Origin: an uncultured Anaerolineaceae bacterium
GTDB taxonomy: Bacteria > Chloroflexota > Anaerolineae > Promineifilales > Promineifilaceae
DNA: 21,646 nt
Assembly: GCA_937967805.1 (NCBI GenBank)
Contig: CALBTC010000050.1
Location: 1-21,646, forward strand
Direction of reading: 5' to 3'
In this document: positions 1-7,320 of the stretch, in pieces
Layout: every line of letters begins with the position of its first letter
Numbering within the stretch: position 1 is the first letter of the stretch
Made by a program: the position numbers and the translations under genes
The notes under the pieces: generated by a model
Told to the model about the DNA's origin: nothing
Seen by the model: the letters and a program-made list of their open reading frames with translations, nothing else
Database searches by the model: none

Positions 1-1
1 T

Positions 2-150
2 GACGACATGAACGACAACGACGACAATGCCAACAGCAATGACGACGATGATGACATGAACGACAACGACGACAATGCCAACAGCAATGACGACGATGAT
101 GACATGAACGACAACGACGACAATGCTAACAGCAACGACGACGATGATGA
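2..150 (+). repeat. 48-bp coding tandem repeat, about 3 copies
   Basis: Three near-identical 48-base units lie head to tail and stay in frame. Differences are single third-position changes (for example GCC versus GCT). The number of units is unknown because the array runs off the left edge. There are no unique spacers, so this is not a CRISPR array. Confidence 0.85.
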
Positions 151-187
151 CAACGACAACGATGACGATGACGATGGCGATGACTAA
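2..187 (+). CDS. 3' end of a gene with an Asp/Asn-rich tandem-repeat tail (partial)
   Basis: The reading frame is open from the window edge to a TAA at 185-187. It encodes only Asp, Asn and a few Ala, Ser, Met and Gly residues. A 16-residue unit (48 bases) repeats nearly exactly: the GACATGAAC landmark recurs at 5, 53 and 101. The tail closely resembles the C-terminus of the membrane protein that ends at 2121, so this may be a paralogue of it, whose N-terminal part lies outside the window. Such acidic low-complexity tails could bind cations or keep a surface region extended; that is inference. The main domain is not visible, so no function is assigned. Confidence 0.7.
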   Translation, partial: DDMNDNDDNANSNDDDDDMNDNDDNANSNDDDDDMNDNDDNANSNDDDDDNDNDDDDDGDD

Positions 188-215
188 ACAGGGAGTTGAA
201 TAAAGTCAGGAGTCA

Positions 216-249
216 GGTTAGGAGGAGATGAATTCATTTCCTCCTAACC
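216..249. terminator. 34-bp near-perfect palindrome, possible bidirectional terminator
   Basis: Two 17-base arms pair without an internal loop, with a single G-T wobble; the centre is GAATTC. It lies 28 bases after the stop of the Asp/Asn-rich gene and before the sigma-factor promoter. There is no T-run on either side, so a Rho-independent terminator is not proven. It could instead be a protein-binding palindrome. Confidence 0.45.
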
Positions 250-268
250 CGGCATTAACATCACGAAC

Positions 269-298
269 CTGTCACGGCAGGCGTATTTTCACTATAAT
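269..298 (+). promoter_or_regulatory. Predicted promoter of the ECF sigma/anti-sigma operon
   Basis: A perfect TATAAT at 293-298 is preceded by CTGTCA at 269-274 (four of six matches to TTGACA) with an 18-base spacer. Transcription would begin near 305, leaving a leader of about 78 bases before the GTG at 383. The box resembles a housekeeping promoter rather than an ECF autoregulated one. Confidence 0.55.
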
Positions 299-323
299 GG
301 GGGACAATTTCTGTGGCAGATAG

Positions 324-374
324 GTAATCGGCACAAAGGTCCCAGGTTTTTCTGCAAAACTTTTTGCCGATTAC
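324..374. repeat. Leader hairpin of the GTAATCGG family
   Basis: Perfect 10-base arms GTAATCGGCA (324-333) and TGCCGATTAC (365-374) enclose a 31-base loop. The arms carry the same GTAATCGG/CCGATTAC core as the larger elements near 3890, 4600, 6100, 13290 and 16190. It ends 8 bases before the sigma-factor start, so it could hide the translation start. That regulatory role is inference. Confidence 0.6.
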
Positions 375-382
375 ACACTATT

Positions 383-961
383 GTGCCATCCAAGCGTTTA
401 TTGGAGTTCCCAAACACTGTGCAAGACGAATTGTTGTTGCTGCATCGGGCAAAATCATTAGATCAGGATGCGCTGGCTCAAGTGCATGAACATTATTACG
501 ATGCAATTTATCGCTATGTGGCATATCGCGTAAACGATTTGCAAACGGCCGAAGATTTAACCAGCGAAGTGTTTATCCGGTTTCTGCACGCGATTCAGCA
601 GAAGAATGCACCGCAAAAAACAATTCGTGGCTGGCTCTTTGGGGCCGCCTCACTCATCTTAAAAGAGCATTATCGCCAGAAGAAAAAGGCGCAGCTGACG
701 GAACTAGATGATGGTATGGCAGGTGATTGGACGGAACCGGCGGAGAAGCTGGAAGCTTTAGAAAAAAAGCAGGCGCTGCGCCAGGCAATGGCCGATTTAA
801 CGGAAGATCAGCAGCAAGTCTTGGCCTTACGCTTTGGCTATGAAATGCCGGTTCGCGAAGTGGCAGAGACGATGAACAAGAGTGAAGGGTCTGTCAAAAT
901 GTTGCAGGTGCGGGCCATTGCCGCGCTAACCCGAATGATGACGGGGGCGGAGAAGATTTGA
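383..961 (+). CDS. ECF-type RNA polymerase sigma factor
   Basis: A 192-residue sigma-70 family protein with only regions 2 and 4, as in ECF sigma factors. Region 2 spans roughly residues 28-95 and includes the AEDLTSEVF segment. Region 4 spans roughly 128-185 with the core LTEDQQQVLALRF and a helix-turn-helix ending in SEGSVKMLQVRA. It directs RNA polymerase to a specific promoter set. The GTG at 383 has no clear ribosome-binding site; an in-frame GTG at 419 follows a GGAG at 403-406 and is an alternative start. The stop overlaps the next start (TGATG), so the two are translationally coupled, as expected for a sigma factor and its regulator. The regulon is not visible. Confidence 0.9.
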   Translation: MPSKRLLEFPNTVQDELLLLHRAKSLDQDALAQVHEHYYDAIYRYVAYRVNDLQTAEDLTSEVFIRFLHAIQQKNAPQKTIRGWLFGAASLILKEHYRQKKKAQLTELDDGMAGDWTEPAEKLEALEKKQALRQAMADLTEDQQQVLALRFGYEMPVREVAETMNKSEGSVKMLQVRAIAALTRMMTGAEKI

Positions 962-2121
962 TGAACGACGTACCAGAAGCTGTGCTCTTAGAATCATTGG
1001 ATTTCATGGAGCAGGGAGAATCCATCGAACAGATCCTGGCACGGTACCCGGAGCAGGCAGAGGGGTTACGGCCGTTCCTGGAAACGGCCGTTCAACTCAC
1101 CACGCTGGCCCCCCAACCGTCCCTGGCCGCCAAGCAGCAGTCGCAGCAGGCGTTTTTGGCCCACGCCGAGAGTTTAAAAACCACACCGATACGGCCCTCT
1201 GGCTGGTATCGTTTGCGGCAGCTTTTACTGCCCCTGGTTTCCCTGGCTGTGGTGCTGATCCTGTTTGGTACAATGGCCGTCTCTGTTTCCAGCTCAGCTA
1301 TTCCTGGTGATGCCCTTTACCCCGTAAAGCGTCTCGTTGAAAACATTCGTCTAACCCGGACCGGCGATCCGGAAACGGCCGTTACCCTTGCAGAACAGTA
1401 CCGGCAAGAGCGCATTCGGGAGGTGCAGGCCTTACTCCGCACCGGCCGCTCCGCTGAAGTGACGTTTGAAGGTGAGATTGAGGCGATCCAACCGGAGGAA
1501 TGGACGGTGGCCACCATTCACGTCATACTGGATGCTGAAACCAACATTGAAGGCAGGCCGCAGGTGGGTGAATTGGCGCGGGTGCACGGCCGTACTGAGG
1601 ACGGATTGCTCACCGCCAACCTTATCGAACTGCTTACCGGCTCTGCCGCCACGCCTGAACCAGAGCCGACGCCGGAACCAACGCCAACCGTCGCACCCAC
1701 GTTAACCGTCACTGCCACGGCAACGGCAACAGGAGCGCCCACCACCGAATCAACTGAGGAACCCACAACGGAACCGACGCCTACTCAGACGGCAACACTG
1801 CGGCCTACAGCGACTATCACACCATCCCCCTTGCCTACAGCAACGCCGTCACCGCAGCCCACACTGCCCCCAGCCAACGACAACGATGACAATGGCAACA
1901 GCAATGACGACGATGACGACAACGACAATGACGACAACGTTAATGGGGACGATGATAACGATAATGATGACAATGATAATGATGATGACAGCAGTGGCAG
2001 CGGCAGCAATGGCAATGATAATGATAATGATGACGACAACGAAAACGAGGACGACGACAACAGTGGCAGCGGCAATAATGACAATGATGATAATAGGAAT
2101 GACAATGATGATGACGATTAA
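961..2121 (+). CDS. Membrane-anchored DUF5667/DUF5666-type protein, probable anti-sigma factor, with Asp/Asn-rich tail
   Basis: A 386-residue protein starting at the ATG that overlaps the sigma-factor stop; a GGAG lies about 11 bases upstream. Residues 1-75 are soluble and probably cytoplasmic, containing the QILARYPEQAEGLRPFL segment typical of Chloroflexota anti-sigma-like proteins. One membrane segment lies near 88-110. After it comes AIPGDALYPVKRLVE, characteristic of DUF5667, then a beta-rich DUF5666-like domain (about 165-225). A Pro/Thr-rich linker of about 80 residues and a terminal stretch of about 85 residues of almost only Asp, Asn, Ser and Gly follow. The layout suggests that the extracytoplasmic part senses a signal and the N-terminus holds the sigma factor. 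This role is inferred from operon position and architecture. Confidence 0.75.
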   Translation: MNDVPEAVLLESLDFMEQGESIEQILARYPEQAEGLRPFLETAVQLTTLAPQPSLAAKQQSQQAFLAHAESLKTTPIRPSGWYRLRQLLLPLVSLAVVLILFGTMAVSVSSSAIPGDALYPVKRLVENIRLTRTGDPETAVTLAEQYRQERIREVQALLRTGRSAEVTFEGEIEAIQPEEWTVATIHVILDAETNIEGRPQVGELARVHGRTEDGLLTANLIELLTGSAATPEPEPTPEPTPTVAPTLTVTATATATGAPTTESTEEPTTEPTPTQTATLRPTATITPSPLPTATPSPQPTLPPANDNDDNGNSNDDDDDNDNDDNVNGDDDNDNDDNDNDDDSSGSGSNGNDNDNDDDNENEDDDNSGSGNNDNDDNRNDNDDDD

Positions 2122-2228
2122 GCTGAAAAAGGCTGGATTGTAAACGACCGTACCACGCCCTATCGCTAACGAGAAAAGCTAAAATCAGGCGCTTTGTCGC
2201 CTCAATGATGAATTGTTGTGTAACAAAG

Positions 2229-2256
2229 ACGCCCGGATTTCCGGGCGTTACTTTTT
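2229..2256 (+). terminator. Rho-independent terminator after the sigma/anti-sigma operon
   Basis: Nine-base arms ACGCCCGGA and TCCGGGCGT form a GC-rich stem, followed by TAC and a run of five T. This is the clearest intrinsic terminator in the window. The rest of the 203-base gap (2122-2324) holds only a small AGGCG/CGCCT hairpin near 2190. Confidence 0.85.
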
Positions 2257-2324
2257 AAGCCCAAAAGTCACTTAACCAGCAGATAGCCAACAAAATTCAA
2301 AAACGATGTAATAGAGGTAAAATT

Positions 2325-3881
2325 ATGCAGATGAGCACTGCTCTATCGACCAATATGCAAAGTGTAAGAGATAAACTCAAAGCCAAATGGGATGTGCGTG
2401 TCTGGGCAACGGCCGTTCTCCTGCTGCTCGTTTTTGTAACGGGCTTTGCCGTGGTGCAATACGCCACGCCCGGCCTGGCCGGCAACGATGGCTACTATCA
2501 CATGAAAATGGGCTACCTCATCCGCACAGAAGGGCTCACACCAGATTTTCCCTATCTACCCTACACCATCCTCAATGAAGCCGCCTTCTACGATCATCAC
2601 CTGCTATACCATGTTTTTCTGGCCCTGTTTGCTACGACGGATCCCGCTTTGGATGGTGGTCTGGCGCTGACGCAGGGGGCCAAGCTGGCCAGTATCATCA
2701 TGCCGTCGCTGGCGTTTTTGGCCGTTTGGTGGCTGCTGCGCGGGCAAAAGGTGCCGTATGCGGCCGTTTTTGCCGTGGGCCTCTTTGCCGTCTCAGAGGC
2801 GTTTTTGTACCGGATGAGTATGCCTCGCGCCCAGTCGCTGTCGCTGCTGCTGCTGGTTTTGGGGCTGCACTGGCTGCTGCAAGGCAACTATAAGCTGCTG
2901 CTGCCGCTCGGCTTTGTTTTTGTTTGGGCCTATAACGCGTTTCCTCTTTTATTGGTGATGGCCAGCACATACGCCATTGCCACCTTCATGCTGGAACGAC
3001 GCATTGCCTGGCAGGCGCTCATCTATCCGGCCATTGGCATCGGCCTGGGTTTGGTGATCAATCCTTACTTCCCGGAAAACATTGACTTCATCGTAGGCCA
3101 TCTTCTGCCCAAAGTGGGCGAATCCTCCACGCCGGTGGGCAATGAATGGTCACCCTACCGCACGCTGACGCTGGTGAACAATTCTGGCGTAGCCTTTTTG
3201 GCGGCATTGGCCGGCACCCTGGCGCTGGGCTGGCGCGAAAAGCGCATCGACAGGCCCACGCTGACGGCATTGGGGTTGATGGTGCTGTTTGGCTACATGC
3301 TGTTTGAATCGCGCCGCTTTGTCGAATATTTTCCGCCGTTTGCCTTCATCTTTTTTGCTTTGAGTGCGGCACCTTTGTTGCGAGATTGGCTGACGGAGTG
3401 GGGTGGGAAACGGCCGTATCTCCCCCAACTCGCCCCCATCGCCCTGCTATTGTTGTTGGCCTATCCACTCTACATCGGGCTGAACGACGCCCGCAGCCTT
3501 GTGGCCAACAGCAAACCGGCCGACCAGTACGCTGACGCCGTCATCTGGCTGCACAACAACACGCCGGACGGTACAAAGGTGTTCCAAACCGATTGGGACG
3601 ACTTCACCCGGCTCTTCTTTTACAACACCAATGCCGTTTACACCGCCGGGCTGGACCCCACGTTTATGGAGCTGGAAGATGAAGCGTTTTACGACCGCTG
3701 GGTAGACATTACCCGCGGACGAATTGACAATCCCGGCGCGGCCATCCGTGACGAATTTGGCGCGTCCTACGTTTTCAGCGATCTGAACCACGACGATTTC
3801 ATGGACGAAGCGGAAGATGATCCGCTGCTGCGCGAAGTGTACCGGGATGAGTATGCGGTTATTTACAGGGTTGGGGAGTAG
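2325..3881 (+). CDS. GT-C/STT3-like polytopic membrane protein
   Basis: A 518-residue protein with about eleven hydrophobic segments and a soluble C-terminal part (from about residue 395). The first membrane helix is followed by GNDGYYH (residues 53-59), resembling the Asp-x-Tyr-Tyr-His motif in the first external loop of STT3/AglB and other GT-C glycosyltransferases, where the Asp helps bind metal and lipid-linked sugar. A MPRAQSLSL segment near 164 recalls conserved Arg-containing loops of GT-C enzymes. The STT3 WWDYG motif is not seen, so oligosaccharyltransferase activity is not claimed; transfer of a sugar from a polyprenyl carrier is the likely chemistry. AGAGG at 2313-2317 lies 7 bases before the ATG. 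It appears monocistronic. Confidence 0.65.
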   Translation: MQMSTALSTNMQSVRDKLKAKWDVRVWATAVLLLLVFVTGFAVVQYATPGLAGNDGYYHMKMGYLIRTEGLTPDFPYLPYTILNEAAFYDHHLLYHVFLALFATTDPALDGGLALTQGAKLASIIMPSLAFLAVWWLLRGQKVPYAAVFAVGLFAVSEAFLYRMSMPRAQSLSLLLLVLGLHWLLQGNYKLLLPLGFVFVWAYNAFPLLLVMASTYAIATFMLERRIAWQALIYPAIGIGLGLVINPYFPENIDFIVGHLLPKVGESSTPVGNEWSPYRTLTLVNNSGVAFLAALAGTLALGWREKRIDRPTLTALGLMVLFGYMLFESRRFVEYFPPFAFIFFALSAAPLLRDWLTEWGGKRPYLPQLAPIALLLLLAYPLYIGLNDARSLVANSKPADQYADAVIWLHNNTPDGTKVFQTDWDDFTRLFFYNTNAVYTAGLDPTFMELEDEAFYDRWVDITRGRIDNPGAAIRDEFGASYVFSDLNHDDFMDEAEDDPLLREVYRDEYAVIYRVGE

Positions 3882-3979
3882 TAATCGGTAATCCGTAATG
3901 TCGCTGCGCGACCGCTTCGCGTACGGTAAGCGGTACGGGCACTTTTTACCGATTACCGTCCATCGATAACCGATTACGG
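3881..3979. repeat. Intergenic palindromic element, GTAATCGG family, copy 1
   Basis: Arms GTAATCGGTAA (3881-3891) and TTACCGATTAC (3946-3956) enclose a GC-rich inner sequence. Another CGATTACGG lies at 3971-3979. The 35 bases at 3895-3929 recur exactly, in inverted orientation, at 4608-4642. The element starts just before the stop of the upstream gene and ends 8 bases before the next start, so it supplies the 5' context of the methyltransferase. Confidence 0.8.
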
Positions 3980-3987
3980 AAAAAGTT

Positions 3988-4581
3988 ATGTCAACTATCG
4001 AAGCTAAACAATTTGACCGCGGCATACGCTGGCTGGAGCGGTGGGGCATTGGCCATTTGCGGCGCAAGCTGCTGCATGGCGTCACGGGCCGCGTGTTGGA
4101 AGTGGGTGCCGGGACGGGCGCCAACTTGGCAATTTACGGCCGTTCCACTCAAATCACGCTAATTGACATAAAATCGGATCGCCTCCAGCTCGCCAGGCAA
4201 AAATCAGACAAGCCAGATACCCCAGCCACCTGTGCCGATGCGCAAAAGCTGCCCTTTGCCGGCAACCAGTTTGATGTTGTGGTAGGCACGCTGGTTTTCT
4301 GCTCCATTCCCCAACCGGAACTGGCCCTGGCCGAAATCAAGCGCGTGCTCACGCCAGACGGCCGTCTCCTCCTCCTGGAACACACTCGCGGCCACGGCCC
4401 CATCTCGCGCCGCTTTACCGACTGGCTGCATCCCCTCTGGTTTGCCTTGCAGGGGGAGTGCCATTTGAACCGGGAAACGGCCGTCACCGTGCAAAATGCC
4501 GGCTTCACCATCGAACATAGCTCGGTTCACGGCTATGGTTTGTTGCAAATGATGAAAGCGTCGGTGAACGGTGATCGGTAA
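3988..4581 (+). CDS. SAM-dependent class I methyltransferase, METTL7-like
   Basis: A 197-residue Rossmann-fold methyltransferase. Motif I is VLEVGAGTGAN (residues 36-46), an acidic residue ends strand 2 (LIDIKSDRL), and later motifs include CADAQKLPF, FDVVVGTLVFCSIPQPE and the post-motif III LLLLEHTRGHG. The C-terminal WLHPLWFALQGECHLNRET region matches the layout of the METTL7 family and related bacterial proteins (a Trp-His-x-Phe-xx-Cys-x-Leu-x-Arg pattern), so thiol, lipid or small-molecule methylation is possible; the substrate is unknown. The last codons and the TAA lie inside a palindromic repeat, as does the upstream region with its weak GGA ribosome site. It converges on the glutaredoxin-like gene. 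Confidence 0.8.
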   Translation: MSTIEAKQFDRGIRWLERWGIGHLRRKLLHGVTGRVLEVGAGTGANLAIYGRSTQITLIDIKSDRLQLARQKSDKPDTPATCADAQKLPFAGNQFDVVVGTLVFCSIPQPELALAEIKRVLTPDGRLLLLEHTRGHGPISRRFTDWLHPLWFALQGECHLNRETAVTVQNAGFTIEHSSVHGYGLLQMMKASVNGDR

Positions 4582-4652
4582 TCGGTGGGCTTTTTACTGA
4601 TTACCGATTACCGTACGCGAAGCGGTCGCGCAGCGACATTACCGATTACCGC
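4574..4652. repeat. Intergenic palindromic element, GTAATCGG family, copy 2
   Basis: Arms CGGTAATCGGT (4576-4586) and ACCGATTACCG (4603-4613) form a hairpin, followed by the inverted copy (4608-4642) of the 35-base segment found at 3895-3929. It separates two convergent genes and contains both of their stop codons (4579-4581 and the complement of 4646-4648). Confidence 0.8.
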
Positions 4653-5083
4653 CGACTGCTCACTACGGCAAACGCCAGCAGCGCCAGCCCCAGCCCAGTA
4701 AACACCCAGTTGCCATCGTAAAGCCCAAACAAAACGGCCGCTCCTCCCATGATGCTGTAAAATGGATTGTCGCGCAGCGACTGCCAGAGGGTGGGCTTGG
4801 GGACGGTGTAGCCCAGCGATTCTAGCTTTTGGCGGAGTACGGCCGTACTTGGCTCGGTCAACGTACTGCCATCCGGAAAAACCAGCGTGGGCACGCTGGC
4901 GTTGCCGTTGCTGATAGCCATCACCTTGCCCCGGCTTTCCGGGTCTTCGGCGATATTGACATAATCAAACGCAACCTGCGCCCTTTGCAACATGCCGCGC
5001 ACCGGCGGCACGTCGGGGCAGGTGGGCGTGCCGTACATCATTACTTTTTCTTTTTGTTTCATTGTTGAATTTTCCATAGCCAT
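4646..5083 (-). CDS. Monothiol glutaredoxin-like protein with C-terminal membrane hairpin
   Basis: A 145-residue protein. Residues 13-90 resemble a glutaredoxin/mycoredoxin: a MMYGTPTCPD strand-turn with the active cysteine at 22, the SVPTLVFPDG segment with the cis-proline, and a C-terminal helix. The usual second active-site cysteine is replaced by Val25, and Cys22 is the only cysteine in the protein, so only a monothiol mechanism is possible. Residues 100-142 hold two short hydrophobic segments separated by LYDGNW, suggesting membrane attachment. In-frame ATGs at 5083, 5077 and 5062 compete; the last gives the most typical N-terminus, and none has a strong ribosome site. Its partner is unknown. 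Confidence 0.7.
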   Translation of the reverse strand: MAMENSTMKQKEKVMMYGTPTCPDVPPVRGMLQRAQVAFDYVNIAEDPESRGKVMAISNGNASVPTLVFPDGSTLTEPSTAVLRQKLESLGYTVPKPTLWQSLRDNPFYSIMGGAAVLFGLYDGNWVFTGLGLALLAFAVVSSRR

Positions 5084-5162
5084 TAGATTACAGCAGGCGG
5101 GGGAAAGTTACGAAGGGAAGGGGGTGACAGGTAAACGGCCGTTAAAAATTCCCCATTCCGCC

Positions 5163-6074
5163 CTATGCTTGCGGCAAAAAGAGCAGCATCACGCCGATGA
5201 AAGCCACGGCCGTTCCCACCATCCCCCGCAAACTCACCGGCTTTTTGTAAATTGCATACTCCGCCGGAATCAGCAAAATCGGCGGCAGGGCCATCAGCGT
5301 GGAGGCAATGCCCAGCCGCGTCAGCTGGATAGCCACCAGGGAGAGCCAGATGCCCAAAAACGGCCCGGCAATCGAGCCGCCGATCATCGTCGGGAACGCC
5401 TGCCGGTTGCGCCACTGCCGCAAGGTGGCCCGCACCTGCCGCTGCCCAATGGTGATGCCCCACAAAACGAGCAATGCCACCAAAATGCGAATCATCGTCG
5501 CCGAAATGGGCGAGAAATCACCCACCAGCCCGTAGCGCGCCGTCACCAGATTGGCCACCTGGCCCAGCGCCCCGCCCAGGCCAAACAAGATGCCGCTGCT
5601 GTACTGCTTGTTCTCCACGGCCGTTCGCCCCGGCTGCTTTTCCGTCACTACCCAACCCACGCCGCCGACCGTGAGGAATACGGCCGTCAGCTCCAGCCCG
5701 CTTACCGTCTCACCAAATAGCAGCCAGCCAAACAAGGTGCTGATAATGGGAACAGTTGACATAAGCAGCATGGAAAGGCGCGGCCCGATAAGCACGTATG
5801 CCTTAAACAGCAGCGTGTCGCCTACCACCAATCCCAGCAGGCTGGAAACCGCCAGCCAAAACCAGCGATACCGTTCCGCCTGCCAGGGAAAAAAGCTGCC
5901 CTCCAAAACAAGATGGCTCAGGCTGAGAAACAAAAAGGCAAACAGCAGCCGGCTGCGGTTGACCACATCGGAGCCAATCAAACGGCCGCTGTAGCTAAAA
6001 AAGATGGCGGTGGCTGACCAGCAAACGGCCGTTCCCAAAGCAGCCAGTTCCCCGGCGTAGGTGAAAGGTTCCAT
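5163..6074 (-). CDS. EamA/DMT-family transporter
   Basis: A 303-residue membrane protein with about ten hydrophobic segments in two homologous halves, the size and layout of EamA-type drug/metabolite exporters. The first half begins ELAALGTAVCWSATAIFFSYSG-like, with the Trp-Ser near helix 1 typical of the family, and a central QPGRTAVENKQ linker separates it from the second half. The family exports amino acids, nucleotides or other small metabolites, and the substrate cannot be predicted. It is read toward the glutaredoxin-like gene with a gap of about 80 bases. A GTAATCGG-family palindrome lies immediately upstream, so the promoter may lie within or beyond that element. Confidence 0.85.
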   Translation of the reverse strand: MEPFTYAGELAALGTAVCWSATAIFFSYSGRLIGSDVVNRSRLLFAFLFLSLSHLVLEGSFFPWQAERYRWFWLAVSSLLGLVVGDTLLFKAYVLIGPRLSMLLMSTVPIISTLFGWLLFGETVSGLELTAVFLTVGGVGWVVTEKQPGRTAVENKQYSSGILFGLGGALGQVANLVTARYGLVGDFSPISATMIRILVALLVLWGITIGQRQVRATLRQWRNRQAFPTMIGGSIAGPFLGIWLSLVAIQLTRLGIASTLMALPPILLIPAEYAIYKKPVSLRGMVGTAVAFIGVMLLFLPQA

Positions 6075-6079
6075 AAGAC

Positions 6080-6143
6080 GGTAATCGGTAATCCGTTATC
6101 GGTAATCGGTTCACCGTTTACCGATTACTGTTCACCGATCAGT
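6080..6143. repeat. Intergenic palindromic element, GTAATCGG family, copy 3
   Basis: The GTAATCGG core occurs twice, and GTAATCGGT (6102-6110) pairs with ACCGATTAC (6120-6128). The element fills the gap between the DeoC-VOC gene stop and the transporter start, both read on the minus strand. Confidence 0.75.
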
Positions 6144-7302
6144 AAGCTGTCTCTACCTTCTCTTGTAATTTGCGCCAGACGCGACGGTAGTGACGGCCGT
6201 CCATCAACTCCAAACTGTTGCCGTGCGGGTCGCGGAAATAAATCGAGTGGGTGCCCAGCGACCAATCCTGCTCGTGCTCGATTTCCACGTCGTGGGCCAG
6301 CAGGCGGGCGCGCCAGCCGTCCATCTGCTCCGGCGGGATGGCCAGGCAGACGTGTCCTTGCCCCCGTGCCCCATGCGCCGGAATAACGCTTTCACGCGTT
6401 GCCAATTTGTTTATGTCAAATAAAATCAGCGTCGAATTTTGCCCCGTTTGCAAGAAAATGGCGTCTTCAAACTGGCTGCTCACCGGCAGACCCAACACCT
6501 CGGTGTAGAACCTCTTGGCACGGGGAATGTCGGTCACGTACAGGACCGCTTCGGCCACGCTCAGGATTTCCGTGCCGCCGCGCGCTGCCGCTTCCGCCTC
6601 CTGCACAATGCGCACGCCGCTGCTCACGCCCAGCCGGTTGGCTCCCGCGGCCACCATGCGCCGCGCGTCGTCCAGCGAGCGAATGCCGCCCGACGCCTTG
6701 ACGCCCATCGTCTGGCCCACCGTGTGCCGCATCAGGGCCACATCTTCTACGGTGGCCCCGCCGCCGCTGAAGCCGGTCGAGGTTTTAACAAAATCAGCCC
6801 CGGCCTGCTGGGCAATCTTGCAGACGCGCACTTTTTCTTCGTTGGTCAGGTAGCTGGTTTCGATGATGACTTTACATAAGGCGTTGTGCTGGTGGCAGGT
6901 TTGGGTAACGGCCGTAATCTGCCCGAGCGTAAACGCATCATCCTTACTCTTCACCGCACCAATGTTGATCACCATGTCAATTTCGCCGGCTCCGTTTTCA
7001 ATCGCCGTCTCTGTTTCCGACACTTTTTCTTTGGTCGTGGTGGCTCCCAGCGGAAAACCGACGACGGCCGTTACCTTTACGTCGCTGCCTTGCAACTGCT
7101 TGGCGGCAAAGCGCACGTTGGTCGGATTGACACAGACGGAGACAAACCGGTGCCGAATTGCCTCGCGGCACAGTTGGGCAATCATCGCTTCCGTGGCGTC
7201 CGGCTTGAGCAAGGTGTGGTCAATCAATCCGGCCAGGCGGGTGGGGTCTTCGTCAATCAGTTGAATAAGTTGTTCGGTTGTGGCGGTGGCCAAGTCAGGC
7301 AT
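6139..7302 (-). CDS. deoC: Deoxyribose-phosphate aldolase fused to a VOC (glyoxalase-like) domain
   Basis: A 387-residue protein. Residues 20-240 are a complete DeoC TIM barrel: DHTLLKPDAT, Asp109 in EIDMVINIGAVKS, the Schiff-base Lys173 in FVKTSTGFS and Lys202 in GVKASGGIRS. DeoC cleaves 2-deoxyribose 5-phosphate to acetaldehyde and glyceraldehyde 3-phosphate. Residues 250-375 add a VOC domain: the beta strand AVLYVTDIPRAKRFYTEVLGL, GHVCLAI and DPHGNSLELMD, with possible metal ligands His and Glu. I chose the ATG at 7302 because GAGGAAAAT precedes it and the DeoC family starts here; a longer open frame upstream runs through an intergenic palindrome. The fusion is unusual. The VOC part could handle an aldehyde-derived product or be regulatory; this is unknown. 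Confidence 0.85.
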   Translation of the reverse strand: MPDLATATTEQLIQLIDEDPTRLAGLIDHTLLKPDATEAMIAQLCREAIRHRFVSVCVNPTNVRFAAKQLQGSDVKVTAVVGFPLGATTTKEKVSETETAIENGAGEIDMVINIGAVKSKDDAFTLGQITAVTQTCHQHNALCKVIIETSYLTNEEKVRVCKIAQQAGADFVKTSTGFSGGGATVEDVALMRHTVGQTMGVKASGGIRSLDDARRMVAAGANRLGVSSGVRIVQEAEAAARGGTEILSVAEAVLYVTDIPRAKRFYTEVLGLPVSSQFEDAIFLQTGQNSTLILFDINKLATRESVIPAHGARGQGHVCLAIPPEQMDGWRARLLAHDVEIEHEQDWSLGTHSIYFRDPHGNSLELMDGRHYRRVWRKLQEKVETAY

Positions 7303-7320
7303 ATTTTCCTCAAAAGGATG

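Noticed and set aside
2..150. 48-bp repeats as a CRISPR array
   Set aside because: The units are contiguous, without spacers, and code for Asp/Asn in one frame.
1886..2143. Met/Thr-rich and Ser/Leu-rich open frames over the Asp/Asn tail
   Set aside because: They are other-frame readings of the GAT/GAC/AAT repeats and have no ribosome site or homology.
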